Assembly (NCBI GenBank): GCA_963402885.1
Contig: OY727100.1
Coordinates: forward strand, 16,709,395-16,773,394
DNA: 64,000 nt
Direction: 5' to 3'
Source of the DNA: Antedon bifida
Lineage: Eukaryota; Echinodermata; Crinoidea; Comatulida; Antedonidae
A model generated the notes under the pieces. It saw nothing but the letters and a program-made list of their open reading frames with translations. It ran no database searches and was not told the DNA's origin. A program made the translations under genes and the position numbers. This document shows, piece by piece, positions 38,304 to 47,491 of this stretch (the stretch's first letter is position 1; each line of letters starts with the position of its first letter).

Positions 38304-38380
38304 ACTACCGTGACCTAACGGGTAATCCTCAGGTTTGAGTACTCTCAGCTCTAGTAGATTGGGTTCGAACCTCTACGGAT
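38304..38380 (+). ncRNA. second pol III-like module, array copy 4
   Basis: The A-box region is changed (gtgacctaacgggtaatcc) and the T-tract is shorter. The B box is intact. Confidence 0.3.
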
Positions 38381-38772
38381 ATTTTTTTTTTTTAATTGAA
38401 AATAAATATTGTTTTTCTTTGATTTTGAAAAAGAGATATTTTGAGGGTTGTAAATGTCAGGCCTAAACAAGTGGACCTTTTTTAAAATCCGAAACAAAGT
38501 TACATGGCATTATTTTCCATTAAATAGACTGCCATAAAACCTCGAAAAAAAACCCATGTGCTTCTTCATTTTTAGTACTCTTGGGTGGGCTTCTTTTCCA
38601 CATGGAGTTCTTTTCGAGATTACTTTTGCAAACTAAAAGAGAAGAGCTGCTATGTTCCCGCCCGGAAACTGTTTTATTTACATGATTTGAACAATCTTCT
38701 AATGTAAAGATTAACAACATCAACATTTTAAACATTGACTCTGCTAAAGGGAACCCAAAGGATATTATATTG

Positions 38773-38880
38773 TTTGAAGTATTGCATGGCGAAATCAAAT
38801 GTTGATATAAAGTGCGGTACACCACGTATTATTAGTTCTCGACGTTTCGATCAATATGCTTTGATCGTCCTCTGGTGCCA
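38773..38880 (-). mobile_element. dispersed repeat fragment, Penelope-like in style
   Basis: In reverse complement it reads ccagaggacgatcaaagcat then gatcgaaacgtcgagaacta, a style common at the ends of Penelope-like and similar elements. The adjoining part (ttgcatggcgaaatcaaatg, ttgatataaagtgcggtaca) recurs at 39536-39606. No coding frame remains. Confidence 0.4.
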
Positions 38881-39064
38881 AATTATGTCCACTTGAGCAC
38901 AGTGTATTAACATACGAAAACATATTAAAATGCAGTGACTTATTTTTATTTTATATCATTTGATCCACCGGACCAGTTACCGTAGTACTATTTCTATTTC
39001 TGAAGTAAATAAAGGCATAAATGGCGCTCCGTAGAGAATGCTCCATCGTCAGAATGACGCTCTG
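38877..39064. repeat. right inverted-repeat arm of the 31-39 kb block
   Basis: Reads as the reverse complement of the left arm: tggtgccaaattatgtccac, cttgagcacagtgtattaac, taaataaaggcataaatggc, gagaatgctccatcgtcaga. Together with 31335-31800 it encloses the 1.8-kb array. Confidence 0.8.
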
Positions 39065-39161
39065 AATATACCTCTCGCAGACGACGAAAAAGTTAATATA
39101 TGTACCACGCCGAGAATGTTAAAGAGTCGCTATCCAATCGAGTTTGAACAATACCATGAAA

Positions 39162-39233
39162 GCCCCAGTGGTCTAATGGTTAGGACAACTGCATATCAAG
39201 CAGACGGTCCGAGTTCGAGTCTCGGTTGGGGCG
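39162..39233 (+). tRNA. tRNA-Asp(ATC)-like sequence, probably a SINE head
   Basis: A full cloverleaf is present: acceptor GCCCCAG with TTGGGGC, D arm GTCT-AATGGTTA-GGAC, anticodon stem ACTGC/GCAGA with one mismatch, loop ATATCAA with anticodon ATC, T stem CCGAG/CTCGG, and TTTTT at 39236. Against a working tRNA are A32, the mismatch, the unusual ATC anticodon, and a degenerate copy with the same downstream tail at 15947-16082. Confidence 0.45.
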
Positions 39234-39535
39234 ACTTTTTCTCATTCTCACAGATTTCCTCATCTTTATCGTTTGAAATTAATTAATTAAATTTCAGTAT
39301 ATCACCGGACGGTTTAGAATTAATATTCTTTGCCTACTGTGTTTATAATATATTATATATATATTTTTTTACATTCAAAGAAGTTATTTAGGGAATGTGT
39401 ATGTACTGTCACTATTTGAATGCACAGATCAGTACATAATTACTCTTTATATTTCATTTTCATTGAGAGCTTACTTTTATGGGTTATTTTAATTTTTTTT
39501 TTCTTTTTTTTGTTACACATTTAGCTATATATTGT

Positions 39536-39606
39536 TTGAAGGTTTGCATGGCGAAATCAAATGTTGATATAAAGTTTGCGGTACACCACATGTATTAGTT
39601 CTGAAA
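39536..39606. repeat. second copy of the 38.77-kb dispersed repeat
   Basis: Shares ttgcatggcgaaatcaaatg and gcggtacaccac with the copy at 38773 and is shorter on the right. Confidence 0.6.
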
Positions 39607-39755
39607 CATTTAGCTATGTTATTATTAGCTATGTATGTTTGCATGTTAGTGTATTCAATTCCATTTATTATATCACTTTCATTCAATTACACAAAAATAA
39701 ACATTAAATTATAACTCATCTTTACTTCTTCATTTTAATTTCATGATACCGTAAC

Positions 39756-40910
39756 TTATTTTTCTTTATCATTGATTTCATCTGAGATGTCTTGAATAGT
39801 AATGGGAATTTTATCATACCCCATTAAATGAGCATAGTCATTTGGATTACTAAAACTTTCAACGTCCACCATAAACGATCTACCGTTCGCTTTAAACGTT
39901 GTGAAAATATTTGCCACACTAGGTACGAGAATGTCCTTCTGGTGAAATACATGCTTAACGTCCTGCAAAATAAAATTGATTGTGTACGCCGTGTAAATAT
40001 CTGTATCGTAGTTCAAATACATTCTAGTTACATATCCTTTTGTGAAGTAGTGCAAGAAAAGAGGCGTGAAGAACATAACAGAGGCCACTGATCCTGCGAC
40101 TAAACCGAGAATTCCAAATCCACCAGTGTCGTCATTTAGTAACAGCGTTGGAAAAATTGCTAAGCTGCAAAGGCTTGTTGATACAGAGAAAAACTTGACA
40201 AATCTAACTCGTTTTGTAATTTGGCCATCATAGATTTGGGCTCCTTGCTTAAGTTCACGTTCGGACATTGGTATGCATGAGCAACGGTAACTTGTGCTGA
40301 TTGGGCGGATGATCTGTTGACCATTTTGTATCACTACTGATGATTGAACGATTTTCCGGTGAATTGTATTAAACTTTCTTACCGAAGATATATTCTGTAA
40401 AAAACAAACATATGACAGTTTACTACGTTCTTTTAGTAATAACTGACTGTATCAATTAGATAAAGAGAGGTAGGCAGTGTAGGCCTAGGCTAGGGTTTTA
40501 TTATATTAATTATGACATCCCTGGCTGGCTGCCAATTGGCATTATTTAGCCTAGTAGTAGGTCTAGGCCTATATATTATTAAATAAATTGTATTATTGTA
40601 CATACATACTCATTAGCTAGTGTATAAATGAAACAAAACCTGACGTTTACATTTTAAAGGAAAGAAAGCCTCACAAACCAAACAGAACCCATTCAATTAC
40701 ACTGACGGTATTATCCATATGACCTAGGCCCTAGGCACAGGCAATGTGTATGTCCTGCCAATCTCCTCCGGTGTCGGGCTCTTTTCCACACGCTGACTGT
40801 ATGATGAACAGTCTGTGAGCAACGGAGCTAGGGGCCTAGCCCAATACAACATATAATAGTACAGTACTTACTTGTTTTATACAGCCAACACGCAGCAAGG
40901 CGGTAGACAT
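39756..40910 (-). CDS. TMEM70: TMEM70-like mitochondrial inner-membrane assembly factor, 2 exons, 225 aa
   Basis: Exon 1 is 40872-40910 (ATG, 13 codons, donor GTAAGT). Exon 2 is 39756-40394 (acceptor TTTTTTACAG, stop TAA); phase 0 joins them. The N-terminus is basic and hydroxylated (MSTALLRVGCIKQ then NISSVRKF), as expected for a mitochondrial presequence. The body has the family features: YDGQITKRVRFVKFFSVSTS before a first membrane span (about 82-99), a second span (about 107-130) ending in FLHYFTKGYVTR, then a matrix tail with VFHQKD, FTTFKA and HLMGYDK. TMEM70 helps assemble ATP synthase (subunit c ring) and complex I. Vertebrate proteins are about 260 aa; this one has a shorter presequence. 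A reading that starts at 40334 would use GTG and ignore the intron. Confidence 0.9.
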
Positions 40911-42395
40911 AATTGGAATTGACCTACGAAAGGATGACTGACAAATATTTATCATCTTTTTCAAGTAAATTATGTGTATTTTTTAGCGAAGTGCCCGACA
41001 CGATGAATCTCGAGCGTAAAAAATACATAATGAGGATAGAGGGCAGTATATCAATTTGTTTTGCAACCAGCACACTTATCAGACCTTTTCTGTGCTTTAT
41101 TAGCATATTGTGTACAATGAATTGCGTTTACCTCAATAAACCAATAACTACATTATTTTTGGTGATGAGAAACATTTTATTCAGCATAAAAAATTCAAGT
41201 TTATTAGCATGTGCTATATCTAAATAAAATGCAAGTAAAACTATAAAACTAGTCAACTTTTAAAACTTGTTAGAATAGTAGTGTGTTGTAAAAAAACTCA
41301 CTAACTTTAATTTGACTGGCACATCATTGCTTTTATTTACAATAATATTGTACCCTACAGTAATGTACTATAGTATAACAATAATAAAATGTGCACAAGG
41401 AGTGGGGTGAAACCGCAAAAGGGGCAAAACTCCCCCAAACATTAGAACTACGCAGTGCTATTACTTGTAAAGCAGAACCATGCATTATTGCACTAAAAGG
41501 GCAGTAATGCATACAGTTTTGTACATTCATAACTAGTAGCCATACATTCATAAACTTTGGAAGCAAAAATCAACCTTTTTAAAATAATTCTGGCACAAAA
41601 CAGAATGGCATACAACACCAAGATATAAACTTATTCTAACATACCTGTCACAATTTCATACTGTCTTATTTACAAATGTACATAAGTTTCTAAATATCTA
41701 ACAACCATAAACACATGTTGGCCAACCAGGCCACTATAACTTATAAGCAATGTGTGGGCAAACCAATGCCAATAAATACAAACTTACAGCTAGATGCAGT
41801 ATGTACAAATGTATTGTAGTGTAAAATTCTGAAGCTTTTAAGATTGTAATGATATATTACATCCTGTAGTAACCATAGTTAACACAACAGTTAATAAATA
41901 CTTAGTTTAAAAGCCTGATAAGCAATATATTGTATGGTGATATATAATATCCACACTGCAATTGTTAGTTAAGCTCTGTCTACACTATCAAACTTTATGT
42001 GACAAAAACATGTGATGTGCCCATATATGGAAATGATGATGTCAGATCACTACCATATTTGACCTAACACTACCATATTTGGGCACATCACACTCTTTTT
42101 TTGGTCAAACTAGGCCTTTCTTTATGCCAGTTTCAAGTTGTCCTGAGGAATTTAGTGAAACAATCACTAGTATGATCACTATTTTTGTTTAAACAGTTCC
42201 TTTCAGTTTTGAACCATAGTCTTGTTTAAATCCTATTAAAAACTACTGTATAATACAGTATAGCTGATTTACAAAAATAAATACAGGTAGGTTTTAACAC
42301 CTATTTTAAACGTAATATCTTCATTCAATCTAATTTCTGACAATTTGAGTTAAGTGTCCTTATTGGTAGCTCACTGCTATTTGCTGTAATCCATA
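40911..42395. other. TMEM70 upstream region and MAF1 3' flank
   Basis: No further gene is seen. TTTATT words (AATAAA on the minus strand), for example near 41334, may end the MAF1 transcript, in which case a family A MITE (41970-42116) lies in its 3' UTR. Confidence 0.4.
41970..42116. mobile_element. foldback MITE, family A
   Basis: Left end taagctctgtctacactatc, arms atgtgatgtgcccatatatg and catatttgggcacatcacac. The right end is cut short after ggtcaaacta. Confidence 0.7.
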
Positions 42396-45300
42396 CTAAC
42401 TGACAGGCGTCGACCTAACAGAAAAATAAAACATTTCAACAAACATTTATAAATGTTTTTTAAACAAACTTACAACACAAAATTCAACATACCTTGAATA
42501 CCTATGTTGAATTTTGTCTGTTTATTTTATATTTTTTATCAGAACTTTAATTTGAACAAACATTTTAGTAACCAAGAAATAGAAAGAAAGTATTTTGAAT
42601 GTAAGAAAATAAATAATTTAAATTTTGTGTAGAGAAAAATATATTAATGTTAGATACAGACGACACCTGAGAATATTATATCATTTCAATTAATTATTTA
42701 TTATCATCTTGAATAATAAATAAATTGAAGCAAATACCGTATAATATATAATAAATAATAATATATAAATAATAACTTACCTTTGTCTCAGATTGTAACC
42801 ATCATAATCCTCGGTTTCCTCCATGTAAATATCATCATAATCCATGTCCGTTTGCAGGTCAAATCCAATCCCGGAATCACCAATCGCAATGGCAGATTTG
42901 CTACAAAGACAATGTACAAATACATAATAATGAATCAGTTTTACACAATATAAGGAAATTTTATTTAAAGCTTAAAGCCTTGTCTACACTATCAAATTAT
43001 ATATGAAAAATGTGATGTGATGTGCCCATATATGGAAATGATGATGTCATATTACTAGCATGCAATATCACTACAATATTTATTCACATCCCACTTTTTT
43101 CACACTAGTTTGTAGACAGAGCTTTAGAAACAAAACAAAAACAATCTCACATGGGTGACCCCAGTACCTTACTTAGCTACAGTAGTCCCAACATAGCCCT
43201 ACAGATCATTTTGTGAAGACCTCTTAAGACTGGACTTTGTCTGACCTCTAATTGTGCGACCTGTCCGGCATGGGTGACCCTACCAGTAGCTTGCTAGGCT
43301 ACCGCCGGCATAGCTCTACAGATCATTGAGATTCACAAGCTTCTCCACCTCGCCAAGGTGCCAGTCATATGGAGAAGTATCATGTACAGACAATTTACCA
43401 TCAAGTCATTATTACTATTTCTATTCTACCCTATGATTATATTTTTACTATTTACAGTAACACCATCCATTGTTCAATTATTTAACTTTATAATTATATT
43501 ATGCATATAAACGGCCATTATCAAATTAATCAATTGGTGTACAATAGTAATACAATATTTTGGCATTTATATATTGAAGTTTTAGTATTTTATTCAGACC
43601 CAAAAATAAATTTTAAAATTCTATTACATTCGATAAAGCTTACATGAAACAAAGACATATAGAGACAATGGCTGGCAGTAGGAAATTCAACCAATAATTA
43701 AAAATAATGAAAATATATAAGTTAGTTAGTTAAAATTACTATCTTATTAAATTTATTCATTTACATTGGAACTATAACTATCAGATCAATAATCTAAATT
43801 AAGCTGTTTACTACTGTACACTACTGTACTACAGTACTATGGTCATTTAGTTGTTTTGAAATACAGGACCAAAGCTAGGATTAAACTCAGGGTCCTGGAA
43901 TTCAACGATAACAACAAAGCATCGATTAAATATTAAAGTTAAGTAACACAAATGGAAGTTTACACAACAATAGACAAAAAACACAACACAATGGGTATTA
44001 AAATGGATACCTGGTGGCTCTACATGTAACAAATAAAATTCGCTTCAGCTTCTTGTTGTAGAAGAAGTAATTGAACGACCAAAGAACACCCTCTTCACCA
44101 AATGGATCCGATTCAAGATCTGTGTTGTAACTAAACATGCAAGAAAAAAAGTAAAAATTAGTTAAATATAATTCATGACAACCCAGAATCAAAATATTAT
44201 AGCATAGAAAACTTTAAAAACAAGACAAGTTAAAACTGATTGAGTTGAACATTACAATTGTTTCTTCATCAAAATTTGCCATGTGTGAACATCATACAAT
44301 AGATTTTAAATATCCATGGCATTCATAAATAAAGTTGTTAATTTGAATATTATGTATTGTCAAGAGTATGGGTGTGGGTAGGAAGATTGTTTTACAGTAC
44401 TGTTTGGTTATGGAGAGGCTTCTCAATCTTTCTGTAGGGTGGGTGATAGGTGAAAAAATATATGCCATGTGGAAGGCAAAGATTGCAAAGAAGAAAATGT
44501 TGCGGTCATCTCGATATCCTCTGGCCAGATCAAGTACTGTACCTCCATACCTCCATACAGTGCAAAGCCAAGGGAAACATGTAATAATACAGAACAAGTA
44601 TTTCCTCTTTATTTTTTTTTTATTTCCTTGTTAATCAATCACTTTAAAATTAATAAACAATAATTACCTGTATATCTCGCATTCATTGAGAACAATCTCA
44701 TCATTAATGGCAGACCATAGCTTGGTTTTAAGCCCAGCATACATATCACCAAGGACAGAATATAGATTACTGTCAACTGCATTCATTATCCAGTGTGAGC
44801 TTGGTTCTTTGCTGAATTCACTGCTTTTCGCATCACTAGATAACAAAAATTTGAACTTTAAACTCTATTTTACTATAAAAGCAATACAATCGTTTGGAAA
44901 TGTGCTAAATTTAGGAAGTAATAATGAATTGTTTGGAAATTGAAGTTGTATCACCAACATTTTGTTATCACCTTTGCTATACCGATAATAGAGTAAGGTC
45001 ATCTGGATAATTTAGAGTAAATTTTATCTACTGTACGTTATACAGTATTTCCAGAATATAATGTTTAGCATAATGCACACTTTGAAAGTTACACTAATTG
45101 ACATCCCCATTAACAACCATTATCCCCCCACCCTTCATCTCAAATTATACCAGTGCAGTAGGCACAGCAACATACCTGAAATCATAGTCGGGATGAAAGG
45201 AAGCGTTTAGCGTTGCTATCAGGTAGTATATCATCCTACGACTACAGGTGTGACACAGTGGGCCTGTTTCCTCTCCTCCGCTGCTACTGCTGGTGCTTAA

Positions 45301-45822
45301 CATTTGACCTGGGCCAAGATGAAAGCCTGACTGAGGAGGTGACAACGCCTGCAAATCGTTTGGTGACTGACCGTTCTCACTGCTTATCATCTTGTATAAA
45401 CGCTTATCATTACCGGCCATCTTACAGGAATAGCTTTCCACTCTGCAAAATTAAAAATACTTCAATTAAGAAATTCATATTTTTAATTATATCAAATCAA
45501 TCAATATCAATTCTTATTAATAAAAATTTAGCTTTAAAAAATTACATAATGGATAGGCATTCAGTATTCTCACAGCAACAGTGTACATACAATGCTAAAT
45601 GAAGAAATATATTATAGATGGAAATGGAATTACAAATCAGGTTACTCAAAAATACTGACTGTAGTTTTAAGGTTGAAAATATATAATTGTATTATTATTC
45701 AATTATTAAGAAATTGATAGAATACAGAAATGTACATACTTTCCATAAATTTTACAATCACCAGTCTCCACGGTCAATGCTTCACTGATTGCTTCAAGTT
45801 TTGAGTTGTCTAAAAGCTTCAT
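42396..45822 (-). CDS. MAF1: MAF1 repressor of RNA polymerase III, 6 exons, 258 aa
   Basis: Exons on the minus strand: 45740-45822, 45176-45442, 44668-44835, 44011-44130, 42781-42900 and 42396-42414. The product starts [20 protein letters not shown] and keeps the MAF1 signatures [75 protein letters not shown]-like [20 protein letters not shown] and KKLKRILF. The acidic tail follows ([19 protein letters not shown]). Human MAF1 is 256 aa. MAF1 binds and represses RNA polymerase III under stress or low nutrients and is controlled by TOR phosphorylation. All five introns interrupt codons after the second base. The last exon is only 19 nt (ends STPVS, stop) and is the least certain part; its acceptor TTTTATTTTTCTGTTAG is strong. 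The gene is divergent from the HOIL-1-type gene. Confidence 0.95.
42974..43126. mobile_element. foldback MITE, family A, in a MAF1 intron
   Basis: Left end gccttgtctacactatcaaa, inner part atgtgatgtgcccatatatg, right end tagtttgtagacagagcttt. Copies of the arms are more worn than in most members. Confidence 0.7.
43147..43378. repeat. GC-richer duplicated segment with a hairpin, MAF1 intron
   Basis: catgggtgaccc ... catagccctacagatcattt is repeated as catgggtgaccc ... catagctctacagatcattg about 115 bp later. It is followed by cttctccacctcgccaaggt ... tggagaag, whose ends can pair. Its base composition differs from the flanks, so it is probably a transposon fragment of unknown type. Confidence 0.5.
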
Positions 45823-47482
45823 TTTGCCCTTGGTTCTTCTCTCTCTTCTTTTTATACTGTGTTTAGTTGTTGGATCACTAACTCACCGTGAATTTATTTT
45901 TTTATACAGTAATTCACACAGATTATTTTCGATTAAATTTCGTTCAAATTCTTTACAGAAAAATTGTGTTGAATTTAATATTAACAACAATTACTAATGA
46001 CAATGTTCGATATTGTTGAAAAACAACTATACACCATTTCAAAACTGTTTTGTTTGAATGAACTTGAAGCTAAGCTGTCCTTTTGTTGAGAAACAAGCGC
46101 CATCGAATCAAAAGCCTCTTTGTGTGCGGGAGAACCGAGGGACAAACACCAGGAAACGACCTTGTTGACTGGCCTACGTACGAGCCTGGTAAAAATATAC
46201 AACAAAAATGTATAGACTTTCTTGACAAATACAAGTAAAACAACTCAAATCTTACATAAGATGTTTTGGTTTGTGTTGATCTAATCTAAACCACGGAAAT
46301 CCGTTGATAACATATGCATAAACACGACTACTTTCTAAACTTTCTCAAGAAAGCTTTTACGTTTTGGAAAATTACAGCTGAAATGTTGACATTTACCTTA
46401 GTTTTGAAGTCCATTTTTAAACGATTATTTCACATAAATCTATTGCCATATATAAGTATTTTATAATTATATATTTGAAATAACATAAAGTATAATAATT
46501 TTAACTAAAATAAAGTTAATTATGTAATTCATTATACATTTTTTATTATTCAAATTGATAAAATTGTGGGAAGTTTGATTAAAATACTATTTGAGAATAA
46601 GGTAAGTCTATGTAAACAACCCCCTCTATAATTACGATGAGTCATCAGGTCACGTGCCACACACAGAGTACAGAAATTAAAAATGGGGAAAATCCATACT
46701 CTATTTTTTGTTTACGTTTGATGACACTACGATTTTTTTTAGGTAACCTCCCTTGATTCTGATAAAATATTCGACTACACAGACTGTATATGTAAGCTAG
46801 TCCAATTTATGTGTAGCAGACTCGTCTAATAATTGTAATTTACTTTTTGTTATTTCATCATGTGTGTGTCTTCCTTCTACTACTTACTAAACTACTCTAG
46901 CTAGTACAGTACTACTAGTACTGTCTATTATATATTATCTGTACTGTTGTTCTGTAGCTATTGGTTGGTCTAGCTATCAAATGGTTTCTCCTTCCTATTC
47001 TATCTACTGGTTTACCTATACATACATTACATGTATACGAGTATAAACAGGCCTAGATATACAGCGCCAGTGGAGCTCAGTAGACTGTAGTAGATCAGTT
47101 ATTAGATCAGACATTCTGTATGAAAGTCTAGTGGGTAAATATCTTGGCTACAACACGGGATGGAAAATACATTTTCAGTTTATTAGATATAAACGCGAAC
47201 CTGTCCATTAATTTATATTCGGGGTCTCATATTCTTTGGCCAATATTTGTAATGCATTTCAGATATTATACCTTGGTAGAACAGTAAACTTCAAGTACAT
47301 GATATTGTTTACGTCAATTTATTTGTACATGTTAAGTTGACGAACAAATATTTACAGCATTTTAATGTTTCTAATTTTGAAATTAATAATTTTCTACAAA
47401 CTCATAATTTAACTTTTACATTTGAACATCTTTTTGTATTCAATATATGTTGCTTATCATAATTTCATTTTTATTCTCTCAG
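45823..47482. promoter_or_regulatory. divergent promoter region between MAF1 and the HOIL-1-type gene
   Basis: The two start codons point away from each other across about 1.67 kb. The coding exon of the plus-strand gene begins after an acceptor (ttattctctcag at 47482), so a 5' noncoding exon must lie to the left. A possible donor (gagcctg then GTAAAA) is at about 46190. No start site can be fixed from sequence alone. Confidence 0.45.
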
Positions 47483-47491
47483 ACTTTTACA

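Larger units (their letters stand above)
31982..38720. repeat. tandem array of four 1.8-kb units
   Basis: The marker gtccccggaaagtgcac recurs at about 31982, 33707, 35527 and 37349, giving unit lengths near 1725, 1820 and 1822 bp. Copies 2 and 3 differ by only scattered single bases. Copy 1 lacks about 100 bp (the cagatgcgacttgaaaattt segment). Copy 4 lacks about 165 bp after ggacatttcgct and diverges at its right end. Inside each complete unit a 100-bp segment (aacagtgtggcgtgttgacc ... acgcacggcataccaaac) occurs twice. Each unit carries a tRNA-like module on the minus strand, a second pol III-like module on the plus strand, and a T-tract of about 17-22. There is no protein-coding gene; the recurrent 61-aa frames cross the tRNA-like part. 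Confidence 0.9.

Noticed and set aside
39756-40334. 192-aa TMEM70 frame starting at 40334
   Set aside because: The start would be GTG and would omit the presequence. The frame runs on to an acceptor at 40394, and exon 1 supplies an ATG.
40913-41227. 104-aa plus-strand frame upstream of TMEM70
   Set aside because: Opposed by another frame on the other strand, no recognised family, and located in the TMEM70 5' flank.
45981-46205. 74-aa minus-strand frame between MAF1 and the HOIL-1-type gene
   Set aside because: No family resemblance; it lies in the divergent promoter region and is probably chance or part of an untranslated exon.
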